Positions 21,950-32,889 of a DNA stretch of 64,000 nt are shown piece after piece. Made by a program: the position numbers and the translations under genes. The notes beneath the pieces were generated by a model. It searched no databases. It saw only the letters and a program-made list of their open reading frames with translations, and was not told the origin of the DNA. The stretch spans positions 8,082,991-8,146,990 of the forward strand of contig JAZAYU010000015.1 in assembly GCA_038501625.1 (NCBI GenBank). Direction: 5' to 3'. This DNA is from Corbicula japonica. Its lineage: Eukaryota > Mollusca > Bivalvia > Venerida > Cyrenidae. Positions within the stretch are counted from its first letter, which is position 1, and every line of letters starts with the position of its first letter.

Positions 21950-22235
21950 TTCTTGTTATTAAGAAGTCCTTGCTTCGGTGGCTATTTCAAAGAACGTCAG
22001 TATTGTTACACTATTAGTCCTTTCAATGCATGTTTATGGGAATAATATCTTGACCAAGTTCAATAACCACCCTAAATGCTGCAGGCACATCAGAATTATG
22101 GCCCTTTATTTATACAAAAATTGGCAGATTCTCCTTGTCTGCTCCCGAACTCAAACAGCTGATGTTCAGTCTTAATGAAACTTGGTGAAAATGTGTTTGT
22201 GCATAATATCTTGGCCAAATTCAATTACCAGCCAA
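21950..22235 (+). repeat. Pearl-like core fragments
   Basis: Contains 'gaacgtcag', 'agaattatggccctttattt', 'ctgctc..aactcaaacag' and 'aatgaaacttggtgaaaatg', the same core pattern as 22870-23290. No head or tail was identified. Confidence 0.5.
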
Positions 22236-22869
22236 ATTAGACTCTTTCTCCGTCGTTATCAGAAAATAAATGACTGTTGTAAACCAAAAACTCGAGGCCT
22301 CTGATTGGCTGCTGGATTACGTCACACTAGCTTTCTGTATCTATTTTAAAATTTTCCCTCCTGCTTCTTATCAACTAGATCTATTGCTCATCACAATATT
22401 TTATGTTAAAACTTGGATAAAGAGTAAATATTCAACATTTGTGATAAACAGCTGATACTTCATTAAACCAGCAGCTAGTAGATGTAAACAGGGCACTGAA
22501 CGACATGTTACGGCAAACATTGTGCAGCATTTGTGCAACTCGAAGGTTTAACATATCTCAGTATATTAGGCATTCCAAACTTTTGTATCGCAATAAATCA
22601 GTGGCCGGGTTAAGTGGCTTCAAATTGCTATCAGCAACCCTATTGGGATAATGGTAAACGTGCATCTTGTAATATGACTCTGAGTTTGTTGTATTTCTAA
22701 CACTAACTGGTGTTAAGTTGATAATCTCCAGCAGAGGGTACTTTACTTGAAAGCTTGGGGAATACCGCCTTTTTTTAACCTTAAGGAAAGATAACTGAAG
22801 CTCGCTGAGGATTCTCTGGCGACTATAATCGCCAGACAAAATTGGTTTACTACTGTCTGCTTGTCTGAT
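22236..22869. other. Non-coding, nothing recognised
   Basis: Short open frames on both strands without splice support. Confidence 0.4.
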
Positions 22870-23290
22870 GAAGTACAGACATGCGCAGTGAAACAGTCAA
22901 CAGCCAAATTGCTTCAGGCACTTCAGAGTTATAGCCCTTTATACAATAAATGACAAATTTGCCTTGTCTGCTCATTATCTCAAACAGTGTTGTCTTCATG
23001 AATCTTGGGGTAAAATGTTAACCTGCCAAATTGCTTCAGGCACTTCAGAGTTATGGCCCTTTATTTATAGAAAATTGGCAAATTAGCCTTGTCTTCTCTC
23101 TAACTCAAACAGTTGTTGTCCATTCTTCATGAAACTTGGGGGAAAATGTTTATTGACATAATATCGCGGAATAACTTAGATAACCAGCCAAATTGTTTCA
23201 GCCACTTCAGAGTTAGGGCCTATTTTAAAAAAATTGGCAAATAAGGCTTGTCTGCTCTCTCTCTCAAACAGTTGTTGTCTGATGAGAAAG
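22870..23290 (+). repeat. Two to three tandem units of about 150-180 bp
   Basis: 'gccaaattgcttcaggcact', 'cagagttat(a/g)gccctttat' and 'tcaaacagttgttgtc' recur at least twice each, with a degenerate third unit. These resemble pearl-like core repeats. Confidence 0.65.
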
Positions 23291-23532
23291 CTCATCAAAT
23301 TTGCCTCTCTGTATACAGCTATAAATATATGCTAATAAGCATTGGCAGGGGACTTCTGATTTTGAATTTAACCTGTTAAGTAGAAATTTGTGGGTAAAAA
23401 TTTTATCTTTATTCTGAAATATTTTGTGAATAAAATTATTTATTTTGGAAAACATATCAGAATCTCAGAAATGTTGATAGAACCCATCTAAACTTGTGAA
23501 TAGAAATCCTTAATATTTTGTGCCTGTATTAG

Positions 23533-23632
23533 GAACTATTCTAAAACTAGGAAATTCCAGTCGCCATTTCAGCCAATCAGATCCTTGAGATTTGAGACTG
23601 ATCTCAAAACTTAGTTCTATGATCTTGGGCCC
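23533..23632. mobile_element. GGGCCC-ended MITE, left end degenerate
   Basis: The right end 'atgatcttgggccc' and the centre 'ccatttcagccaatcagat' are intact. The left end retains only 'ctaaaactag'. Confidence 0.6.
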
Positions 23633-23639
23633 TTGTCGA

Positions 23640-24690
23640 ATTATTTTTTTTATAATTATTTTTATTCAGCGAAAGCATGTACATGTATATGTATACACAA
23701 CTACAAGTTATAATTGTGAAACAGATAACATATCTATCAATACATTCATTCTCATTTCATATACAGTATAAGTTATAATACCCGTTTGTAATACTAGTGA
23801 TAAGATAATATAGATTGTAGCTGATTTTGGATAAATTGACAGTCATATGATACCGTTTTGTGTAACCTAGCATGTTCTTGGTTACGGCAGATACCGGCTG
23901 ATTAAATATTTTTCGGGTAATCAAAACTCATTAAGAGAAATTTGCTATATCAAAATAAATATACCGTAATTAAATACACCTGTTTATCACATAACTGTCA
24001 AATTATCAATAACATACTATACTGGCTAGTAGTTTTTACAATGTGAATGTAAACAATAATAATAAAAAGGTTCAGCATTCTTATTCACATCAACTTCAAT
24101 TGGAAAAAAATGGAAGCAGCTTTGTCGAATTATTACTAGGTGTTAAACTTTTAGAACATTATCGGTATTTAGTAAACCATAATATCAGATCAGGACTTAT
24201 ATTTATCATTTTCGTAACTACATGTATGTATAAATCTAAACATGTGTTGTTGTGAAATCAAGTATTTGTGTTTGACTTCCAATTGAATTCCCATTACCGA
24301 ATGACATAGCCCTACAGAACGGACTATAAAACCTTGGTTTCTTATATACCAAACAAAAATAAAAGTGGTGTCTGCTTATGTGACTTTAAATATACATTAA
24401 TTCCAAAACCCTGAAATGTAGACCTTTCATTTCAAAGGAGGTTTACAACAGTATGCATATGGCGGTGAACATGGAACTGTCAATTCTGTATTTTCAGATT
24501 AATACTATTCCATGTTCAGCAACGTATGGTCCTCGTTATTACTTTAGACATTTATAAAGTTTAAAATGTAGAACACACACACCGACCGTTATGAAGTTAA
24601 CAAGGGGATAAATATTCAGCGGATTTTAAATTTGCAGTCATTAATTTAACTGCAGAGATAGCTGAAATAAAGTCACCAAAGAAATAACCA
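23640..24690. other. Non-coding, AT-rich
   Basis: No gene seen. 24449-24535 matches 388-470 (dispersed repeat). Confidence 0.4.
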
Positions 24691-24986
24691 CTTATACGAT
24701 ATATTGCTTCAGTGGCCAAGACACATAACTCTGTTACAAATTCTTTTCAAATTGACAAATTGTGCCCCTTTCTACTTTGATATGCATGTCTTGGTCCATA
24801 TCTTTGGAACTGCTTCTGATATATCTAGTTGAAAATAAATGATATTATAAACTAAATTAATGTTCTCTTTTTCTGTCTATTTTTTTGTCGGTGCGTTCTC
24901 TTGTCTCTCTCTATTGTTTGGCTGTATTTTCTATGTTGATTTTAATGTTATGTATGTTTTATAACACAGTCTTTTAACTTTTGCAG

Positions 24987-25278
24987 AAACCATATAATGG
25001 CCTCGCTAAACACAGGCCATAGACTGGCAGCTGGGAAAATCTCTTGGAGAGAGTTTACTTTATTTGTATGAAAACAAATTGTGGACGGACGTGTCGTTCA
25101 GATGTAAGGACCATAACGTCGATGACAAAGATGACAGAATTAGGGCTCACAGAGCGATACTGGCGGCAAGAAGTCCGGTATTCCAGAAAATGTTGTATGT
25201 GTACGATAAAATTTCTGGAGACAAGGAAGATCAAGAGCTACCGACTGTCGAAGCTGAAATATTTCACTTGATTGTCAA
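24987..25278 (+). pseudogene. BTB gene B, exon 1 (start codon out of frame)
   Basis: Counterpart of gene A exon 1. A TTTTGCAG acceptor (24985-24986) and an ATG at 24997 encoding MAS match gene A's acceptor, ATG and MAS in position. From 25025 the conserved BTB frame reads WQLGKSLGESLLYLYENKLW, LAARSPVFQKMLYVY and FHLIVK, ending at a GTATGT donor (25279) with the same split codon as gene A. But the ATG frame and the conserved frame differ by one base: the ATG frame stops after 24 residues, and the conserved frame has an upstream stop (25007-25009) and no earlier ATG. Gene A's Ser-rich leader is also absent. Either gene B is a recent pseudogene, there is a sequence error between 24997 and 25025, or another upstream exon splices to a site after 25009. 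Confidence 0.75.
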
Positions 25279-25552
25279 GTATGTACCTTCGAGATAATTT
25301 TAAATGAAAATTAAATTGTTTACAAATTTTTTTTTCCGTTTAAGCTGTTTTTGCGAGATCCTGTTACGTATACCTTTCTTGCTAAGGCGAACAGTTTAGA
25401 TCCAGATCAGCCGGCACATCTGTGCCATCTGATCAGGATCTAAACTGTTCGCTTTTTGATTCATTAGGTTATTTTCTGACCAAAATGTGACCAGTACACT
25501 ATATATCAAGGAAAGGGTTAATGATGCTGAATGTTTCTTTTTTTTTGGACAG
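25279..25552 (+). other. Intron 1 of BTB gene B, 274 bp
   Basis: GTATGT to GGACAG. It contains a TTAA-type MITE remnant (about 25375-25521: 'cagtttagatccagatcagc' to 'aaggaaagggttaa'), matching the MITE next to exon 2 in gene A. It lacks the composite 7 kb insertion. Confidence 0.8.
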
Positions 25553-26750
25553 ATATATGTACAGTGACACCACAGATTTAACAGAAGATGTAGCAGCTAG
25601 AGTGATGGAGATAGCTCATATGTACCAAATCCAGGGACTGGTACAATACTGCGCTAATTACCTAATGACTATCGTGAAGGTTGACAACGCTTGTGAAATT
25701 CTTGAGCTAGCTTTATTCTATGAGACAGAAGGCCTGAGAGATGCAGCTTGTGATTTTATAGATGATAATGCTGCAGCAGTGTTAAAATCTGATAAATTTT
25801 TGGACATTTCCGAGTCTTGTTTGACTTACATTTTGCAAGGAGACACATTTTATGCGGAGGAGAAAGACATCGTGACAATGGTTGATCGTTGGGCAGAAAA
25901 AAGACTTGTTGGACATTCTGATATACCCAAAGACAAAGTAGGAATGCGCATGCGAGAGACAATTGGGTTGGCTTTCCATTATTTGAGGGTACCTACATTA
26001 ACTGTGACAGAGTTTTTAGACTGTTTTAAAGGCAAAGGCTATTATAATCTTGGGGAAATGGAAGAGTTAATAGAGTACATAGTGCTTGATAAAACATTTA
26101 AACCATGTGTGGTTTGTCATAGTGGGATTGATCGAGAACAAAAATACCAGACCTTCACCATGGAATATGACAAAAATTTAAAAAGTTCTTTAAAAGAACG
26201 TTGTACAGAAATACAATGTGACTTATTGGTAGATGTTTCAGCGGATTGTATGATCAAACATGTAAAACTTTACAACAATTTAAGATTTTTTCACTTATCA
26301 AAAGAAATAACAGCAAAGGTTTGCTTCGTTCTAAGAGGAAAGCTGACCATCCATGGCATTTTTGAAAAGGAGTTCACTTGGATTCCTTCAAACACTGATG
26401 AAATAAATCTTGAAAAGTTGATACTGTTACGTGAAAGGGACTCCCCATACACATTGACCCTCATGTTGGTACTTGAAACAGAAAAAGATATTTTTGTATC
26501 TGTCGATAAAAACTTTAGGAGATCTAATGGTGCTGGTGGTGGATGTAAGAATGATTGTCACACTGACGAATGCACTAGCAAACTAGGTGTCAACAATGAA
26601 TTGTTAAATCTAGAATACTGCAAAGAATCGTTGGCAGTTAACATTATCAAGTCCATCGATATAATCACTTGTTCCAACAGGAAAATGTCACATGTACACA
26701 ACGTTGAGATGCCAAATGACACAAAAAGTGTGGACCCTTTGCCCATCTGA
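25553..26750 (+). CDS. BTB-BACK protein, exon 2 (BTB gene B)
   Basis: Open for 399 codons to a stop ending at 26750, and colinear with gene A exon 2. It completes the BTB fold (YMYSD, LTEDVAARVMEIAHMYQI) and carries the BACK domain (ACEILELALFYETEGLRDAA). A conserved Cys-pair-His (CVVCH) and the same C-terminal beta-rich region follow (KYQTFTMEY, LRGKLTIHGIFEKEF, VNIIKSIDI). Differences from gene A are mostly conservative and indels are small, so the exon looks maintained even though exon 1 has a start problem. The tail is two codons longer (DPLPI end). Role as for gene A: probable adaptor-type BTB protein, partner unknown. Confidence 0.8.
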
Positions 26751-26961
26751 TAACAGCCATCGCATGGAACAAAGGCTTATGACATAGCAACTCTGTAAAC
26801 ATTTGTGAAATTTTGTTTGGGTCTTCAGGTTTTCTGCTTTTGATTCAAGTAGCACTGCTAGATTGTAAATTTATTTAATGAATGGCGAACAGAGAAGATC
26901 CTGATCAGATTGCATGGTGTGATAAGGGTCTATACATGTAACAAAAGAAGCGTTAGTTGGT

Positions 26962-27406
26962 TTAACCCTTTATCCCATATGTACAGGTTTTATCGTATAT
27001 GCGACCATGTAGATCCAGATCAGCTAGCAGTTCAATATGATCCATCTGATCTGGATCTACACTTGTCACTTTTGGGTCTGAAATAACCTATAAAATCAAC
27101 AGAATCAACAGTGTAGAACCTTATCACACAGCAGGGATGTACCAGCTGATCTGGATCTACACTTGTCACTTTTGGGTCTGAAATAACCTATAAAATCAAC
27201 AGAATTAACAGTGTAGAACCTTATCACACAGCAGGGATGTACCAGCTGATCTGGATCTACACTTCTCACTTTTGGGTCTGAAATAACCTATAAAATCAAC
27301 AGAATTAACAGTGTAGAACCTTATCACACAGCAGGGATGTACCAGCTGATCTGGATCTACACCTTTTGCCCATGTGATAAAGGCATATCTGTAGAGTGAA
27401 GGGTTC
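26962..27406. mobile_element. TTAA-type MITE expanded by tandem duplication
   Basis: 'ttaaccctttatcccatatg' at the left and 'gtagagtgaagggtt' at the right. The interior contains three 100 bp tandem units (27061-27360), which explains the unusual length. Confidence 0.65.
27061..27360 (+). repeat. Three tandem 100 bp units
   Basis: 'actt(g/c)tcacttttgggtctg' starts at 27061, 27161 and 27261. The units are almost identical, so the duplication is recent. The unit spans 'gaaataacctataaaatcaa' and 'gtaccagctgatctggatct'. Confidence 0.9.
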
Positions 27407-27471
27407 ACTGTGAAGTCTAGTAGTAAAATGTCAGAAACCACTAAAACATTTTATAGAGCCTTGGTTCCATT

Positions 27472-27659
27472 TTAACCCTTTCCTCTATAAATAGGCATTT
27501 GTACACATGTGCCACCAGTGTAGATCCAGATCAGCTGGCACAACCGACTAAAAAAGTGAAAGGTTTAGATCCTGATGAGATGGCATGGATGTGCCGGCTG
27601 ATCTGAATCTAAACTGTTTGCCCATCCAATAAATGTGTATCTATGGAGGGATTGGTTAA
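27472..27659. mobile_element. TTAA-target MITE with a paralogous empty site
   Basis: TTAA at 27472-27475 and 27656-27659 flanks CCCTTTCCTCTATAAATAGG...CTATGGAGGGATTGG. The 3' flank of gene A has the same surrounding sequence without it: 'tggttccatTTAAcatctgcctttg' at 19342-19366, against 'tggttccattTTAA[element]TTAAacttttgcctttt' here. This fixes the family's ends and its TTAA target. TTAA targets and CCC...GGG termini are typical of piggyBac-type elements, but no autonomous relative is seen here. Confidence 0.8.
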
Positions 27660-27779
27660 ACTTTTGCCTTTTTGATTGAATTTGTGAGAATTTTTTGCAA
27701 ACTTCTGAAATAGGACAGGACAAGCTCTGTACAGTATCCTCAGTTTACATTTTTAGTCTGTTCAGTTGTGAGTATAATT

Positions 27780-28615
27780 ATGTCACTAATTGAGTGAGAG
27801 AGAGAGTGAAACTACACACATAAGCTTTAAAAGAAAATCCTATGTAGAATGAAGCAGCTCCTGCCACCAAATTTTTCATTTAAAACTAATTTGTTATTCG
27901 GATATGAACTGTGATTTCAGAAGGGTATAAATGCAATGTTAAAGCAGACCGTAATGTTTGCCTATCCCCCAATAGCCATTTTCAATATTTTGTTAAGTTA
28001 TTTTTAGATAAGATGCTTAAAATGGGGGAAAATGTGAAAATTATGGTACATGTATATAGCAAAACAAAACCTCAGGGCGAAGGCAATAAAATAGATTTTT
28101 TTAACAAACAACATTGGTGTAGTTTGACATAATATTCAATAATCCTCTATTGTTCCTAAATCAATATTAATTCCAGTTTGAAATGCAATTCAACAAAAAA
28201 AATCTCAGTCTTCAGTATGCCTTCATAAGATTGACATTACACAGGTATGTATAAAGAGAAATCTTGTAGAAAATTTATTTATATTTACCAAAGTTTTTAT
28301 TCTAATAAAAAAGTTCTAATGAAAAGTCACACTTGTGTTTTTTTTCTTTCATACAAAAGAGCTTTGCTATTATATGAGTGTATTGTGAACACTTGGTCAG
28401 TTATTGAAGAATTAGAAAAATTACTGCTTTGCTTCACCATGAGACCAGTCTGTAATCTCAGCATTCTGATTGGTCAGAATTGAGCACAGTCTCATAACTG
28501 AACAATGTGAAAGTTGAGATCTGAGACAGGTTTCTATTCGCGCATTTATAATATCTTGGAGCCAGACCTGGCAAACAACTTTTTACGGAGGGTTACATAG
28601 ATAGTTAGATATAAG
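27780..28615. other. Non-coding
   Basis: A (GA)n stretch at about 27797. A weak relative of the GGGCCC MITE family lies at about 28435-28563 ('gagaccagtctgtaatctca', 'ttctgattggtcagaa'). No gene seen. Confidence 0.4.
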
Positions 28616-28616
28616 A

Positions 28617-28740
28617 GGGCAATTCACAGAAAAAGTTACCTTCAGACGGCCGACGTCAATCATTGGAATGACGTCAAAACGTTGAGCAGACGACATTGCT
28701 TAATTTGCTTTTTGTGGTAAAAATAACAATATTTACATTC
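28617..28740 (-). repeat. Diverged inverted copy of the 10368-17416 element's right part
   Basis: 'cacagaaaaagttaccttca', 'gagcagacgacatt' and 'gtggtaaaaataac' are the inverted complement of about 17300-17410 with many substitutions. It contains TGACGTCA. A second end was not found. Confidence 0.55.
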
Positions 28741-28935
28741 CTATTGATTTCTTCGTTTAAAAAAATTCGGTTCATTTTGCATGAACCGCATGACCCGTAA
28801 TGACGTCAGTAACGCCATGGCTGTGACAATTGCAAACTCCCACGTATTACTCCCCCTTTTCACTTAATACTAATTTTTGAAAGCGTTCGACTTAAGTTTA
28901 TTTAAAGAAAAAATGAATAAAATGTAAATATAAGT

Positions 28936-29084
28936 AATGATTCTTATTTTGGTGCGGTTCATGCAGATTGGACGTGCACGCGAGAGCTGGCAAATTTACC
29001 ATAAAGCGCTAGCGCGCTTTATGGATTTGCCAGCTCTCGCGTGCACGTCCAATCTGCATGAACCGCACCAAAATAAGAATCATT
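28936..29084. repeat. Near-perfect 149 bp palindrome
   Basis: 'aatgattcttattttggtgc' at the left is exactly inverted at the right end. Arms of about 70 bp differ only by about three bases near the centre ('gcgctagcgc'). A transcript would fold into one long hairpin. It could be a foldback MITE or a hairpin-RNA source. No flanking duplication is obvious. Confidence 0.85.
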
Positions 29085-29089
29085 CCTTA

Positions 29090-29586
29090 AATTATATATT
29101 ACAGTCTAACCTGTTTTAATCGACAACCCAAGGAAGTGACAAAGTACGGCTGCTTAACACAGGTGACTAAGACAAGGCAAAATAAGAACAAAAAATGGCG
29201 ATTTAGAAATTATTCTATATGGCTGTTTAATGCAGGTGGCTGTTAAAGCATGTTCAACTGTAGTTAAAATATGTAACAAAAATATCCAAAATGTTTTGAG
29301 ATATTGATAGATAGTGGTATGTTCTTTCCAGATATAGTAACTAAAATGTCAAAAAATATCGTGGGACATGACACATTTTCCCATGGTGTGCTCAAATTAA
29401 TGTTGGGCCTATATATATAGAATAATTTATACAAATAACATGCACTCAAATGTCGAATCAGTTCAGTACAATAAAACAAATGAATGACAGTCCTAAGATT
29501 TACCATTTTATAATATGAAAGCAATAAAAGCTATTTGTAAATTGTTTTAGAGAGAATCACAGGGAGAATATACCCACCATTGCTTT
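29090..29586. other. Non-coding, nothing recognised
   Basis: AT-rich with unsupported short frames only. Confidence 0.4.
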
Positions 29587-29588
29587 AT

Positions 29589-29825
29589 TTAACCCTTTTC
29601 TCCATAGATACACCTTTATTGCATTGGCGGACAGTTTAGATCCAGATCAGCCGGCCGTGTCGTCTGATCACGATCCAAACTGTTCGCTTTTTTATTCATT
29701 AAGTTATTTCTGACAAATATGCGACCAGTGCGGATCCTGATCACACGGCACGAATGTGCCAGCTTATCTGATTCTACACTGGTCGCGCATGCGTAAAAAT
29801 GCGTATATATGGAGGAAAGGGTTAA
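29589..29825. mobile_element. TTAA-target MITE, full length
   Basis: TTAA plus 'cccttttctccatagataca' at the left; 'tatatggaggaaaggg' plus TTAA at the right. The interior has two inverted 'gatccagatcagcc / gatcacgatcc' blocks. Closely matches the 27472-27659 ends. Confidence 0.75.
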
Positions 29826-30061
29826 TTGTATACTGATCTGAAAGTAGATGTTGTCTATGTTCTGTCCACTTCAACTGTTTACAGAACTTGGTCAGTATAT
29901 CAAATCTTTCAAATTTGGTATATTTGTTTTCTTTGATATCCAGAGGTACAAAGTATCTTTTGAGTGAGATACGTTACCATAAAGCTTTTGGTTCCAGCAA
30001 TTCAGTATGTGCATGTTAATACACTGGCGCGCTATATCACCCCTGCAACATTATACGCGGG

Positions 30062-30260
30062 CTAACCCTTTCCTCCATAGACACACTCTTTATTGCGTGG
30101 GCGACCAGTGTAGATCCAGATCAGCCGGCACATCCGTGCCGTCTGATCAGGATCTGCACTGCTCGCTTTTTGATTCCTTAGGTTATTTCTGTGCCGGCTG
30201 ATTTGGATCTACACTGGTCGCATATGCGTAAAAATTCGTATATATGGGCGAAAGGGTTAA
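30062..30260. mobile_element. TTAA-type MITE
   Basis: 'taaccctttcctccatagac' to 'tatatgggcgaaagggttaa', with 'gtgtagatccagatcagccg' blocks. The left TTAA is degraded to CTAA. Confidence 0.7.
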
Positions 30261-30677
30261 ATTTAGAATAAGTTATTCTTATAAATGAAATAATTTTGCC
30301 CTTTATGAACTTTAACATTAGAATAACAAATTCCTGATGACAAAAATATTTAAAACAATTTATAAAACGGATTATATTGCTTTTCAAAGTTAAAGTTGCC
30401 TGCTTACAAATCAGGATAAAAATATCATTACTAATACTAATAGTTTTTAATTATATATAAACTATAGAAGTCCTGTAAGAAAGTAAATGTGATGTAATAT
30501 TGTTACACAGTCAACGTACCAGTGAATATATTCACAGCAAAAGTTGTTATAGCATTACCAACGCAGTAAAATTCACTCAAAACTGATCCTCAAATATACT
30601 GATTAGTCCAAACTTTCTTTAAAAATCGCATATTTTCATTCATTTATAGGCATTATATAATGGTACAATTATTATTA

Positions 30678-30877
30678 TTCCTTTCCTCCATATATACGCC
30701 TTTTTACGCATGTGCGACCAGTGTACTCCAGGTCAGCCGGCACATCCGTAACCTTAACCTATCGAATCAAAACGCGAACAGTTTAGATCCTGATCAGACG
30801 GCACGGATGTGCCGGCTGATCTGGATCTAAGCTGTTCGGCCACGCAATAAAGGTGTATCTGTGGAGGAAAGGGTTAA
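30678..30877. mobile_element. TTAA-type MITE
   Basis: 'cctttcctccatatatacgc' to 'ctgtggaggaaagggttaa', with inverted 'agatcctgatcagacggcac' and 'gtgccggctgatctggatct' blocks. Confidence 0.7.
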
Positions 30878-30879
30878 CC

Positions 30880-32332
30880 ACAAATGAGACATTGAATAAC
30901 TCCATCCTGAACGGTGAATAGGCAGCTTTAACGCCCGGTTTGTTTGTCAGCTGATAAGTTTTTTTAATACTTTTTTACTAAGTGATGTCGAAGAGTCCCA
31001 TGTCGCCGATTTTCAGTTCTTTTCAAACGTTTTTGTCACGGTTACATGCGAACACCTATCAACTTGTAAACTAGTGTAAGACAGATTTCTTGAATCACTA
31101 ACGTCGTAAACGTCAACGTAAGTGTTAACAATGCACTCGCAAAAATGATCAATTAATTGGACATTGCGTATGTTAATAATATGCACAGTAAGTGGACAAA
31201 TTCACCTATATTGACCGTCATAACATTGATGCGTTAATTACCGAATGTGACAGAATTGCACTCGACGTTTTTTGGTCATCGTTAATGACTTTTACTTTTT
31301 TTCTTCACGAACGTTATTGTAGCAGTTGAGCTTTGCCGAAGCATCGTCTGGTTTAAACAGACCAGGATTTTTAAACGGAATTGATATATCGAAAGGTTCG
31401 TCATTGCTTTAAATAAATCTACAAAAAAACATATTTTGAATTGTAAGAAATTATCGCGAATTTATATAAAATATTTATTTTGGTTGGGAAGGCAAATTCT
31501 TTTGTTTCTGAGCAAGTTTTTTTTTAAAGGAAACGCGATGTTAGAAAGTTAAAATAGATATTCAAAACACTATCGTCAGCAATCTATCCAACGGTTACAT
31601 CGACGCTGACACTGGCCGTGTTTAGTCTGTATGGAAAAGCGCCATAAAGGTATTGTTAAAATCATGTTCACGATTGTTAACTTCCTTTACCCAACTGGAC
31701 ACATTTTCCCTTTGCACTGATTGATATTCAGTTTATGATATTTTTTATTAAAAAATTCTGTTACTTTAGAGATAATTTTAAAATGGATAAAAACACTAAT
31801 GCACAATCAATGGATAGGCTTAATCGACATAAAGGTATGTCTGTTATATTAATTCAGCGGTTAAATAGTTATTAACAAGGATGTAGCAAACGGACGAATC
31901 CTTACACAGTTCTAATGGCAGAAATCTGTAGGAGACTTACTCCAACTGTCTTTCGGACACCACATCCATAACCTTTTTACGCTCCATCTTTTACTTTCTG
32001 TTTTCTAATTAATAACATGGACTAAAAGCGTAAAAATGACGTGCAAGTCATTTACAGTAAGTAAACGTTAACTAGACAGTCACGTGACACACAAGTAATA
32101 TTAAAATATCGTTAATCAGCAAAAAAAATCCGCATTGTTCCTTGGATGAGAATAATTCACTGGAAAAAATTTCAACACGCCCATGTATGCAGTTAGATCA
32201 TAATTTTTACATAAAGTATCATGTCTACCTTTCCATAATAAGTTATAGGTGATACGCTGATAAAAAATTCTTATCAAAATTTGCAAAATTATTTAAGATT
32301 CGTGAAGTCTTAATAGGTAAAACCCGAGAATC
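30880..32332. other. Non-coding, unique-looking sequence
   Basis: No supported gene. Parts of 30478-30660 and 31090-31240 share 'gtcaacgta', 'cgcagtaaaat' and 'atgatcaattaattgg'-type pieces with 41316-41500, suggesting a diverged dispersed repeat. A 17-codon open stretch from an ATG at 31783 to a GTATGT site (31835) could be a first exon, but nothing supports it. Confidence 0.4.
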
Positions 32333-32592
32333 TTTAAGGCGATTGCGGAAGTTTTCGAAATTCACAAAATTATGAATTTTACATGAGCACCGATTAAGTT
32401 TTTTACATCCATTTTAGGAGTGTTGTTTTCAGGAAATGTTAAAGAATTTTTTTTCTAAATAATACTTGTGAACCAACCTATGATGGCCTCTATTCAACAA
32501 ACGATTTTGCAATTTTTGACTTAGTATAGCAAACGGTGAAAACATAAAATTCATAATGTTGTGAAAACTGAAACTACCACAAACGCCTTTAA
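32333..32592. mobile_element. TIR element, 260 bp
   Basis: 'tttaaggcgattgcggaagt' at the left and the inverted 'ctaccacaaacgcctttaa' at the right, with about 48 bp imperfect arms. End-like remnants appear at about 36168-36190 and 49535-49560. Confidence 0.6.
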
Positions 32593-32736
32593 TTAAGCCG
32601 ATGATTTGAAGCTATAAACACCGCGTTACGTTTATACACGCAGTGACAAAACGTTTACTCTTTCATTTCCTCAAGTTTAGTTGTATTTTGTTCAAATATA
32701 TTTATTAACGCTTCTCAACAGCGTTATGATTTAATA

Positions 32737-32882
32737 TGTGTTAAGGGTTTACTACACCACTCCCCAGCACGTTCATCGATTCAAAGTTTCATTGAACGGC
32801 ATTCAAGTTGCCGTTATTGAGATTTTGATTATTTTTTTATCGATGAACGTGCTTTGAAGGAGTGTAGTAAGCGCTTAACACA
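32737..32882. mobile_element. Foldback element, 146 bp
   Basis: 'tgtgttaagggtttactaca' at the left and 'gtgtagtaagcgcttaacac' at the right are inverted, continuing to 'gcacgttcatcgat / atcgatgaacgtgc'. Arms are about 45 bp and imperfect. Confidence 0.65.
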
Positions 32883-32889
32883 AATGAGA

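Noticed and set aside
28937..29119. 60-codon ORF across the palindrome
   Set aside because: Frame through both arms of an inverted repeat; no other evidence of coding.
31783..31834. Possible first exon of 17 codons ending at GTATGT
   Set aside because: No promoter, no following phase-matched exon, and such stretches occur by chance.
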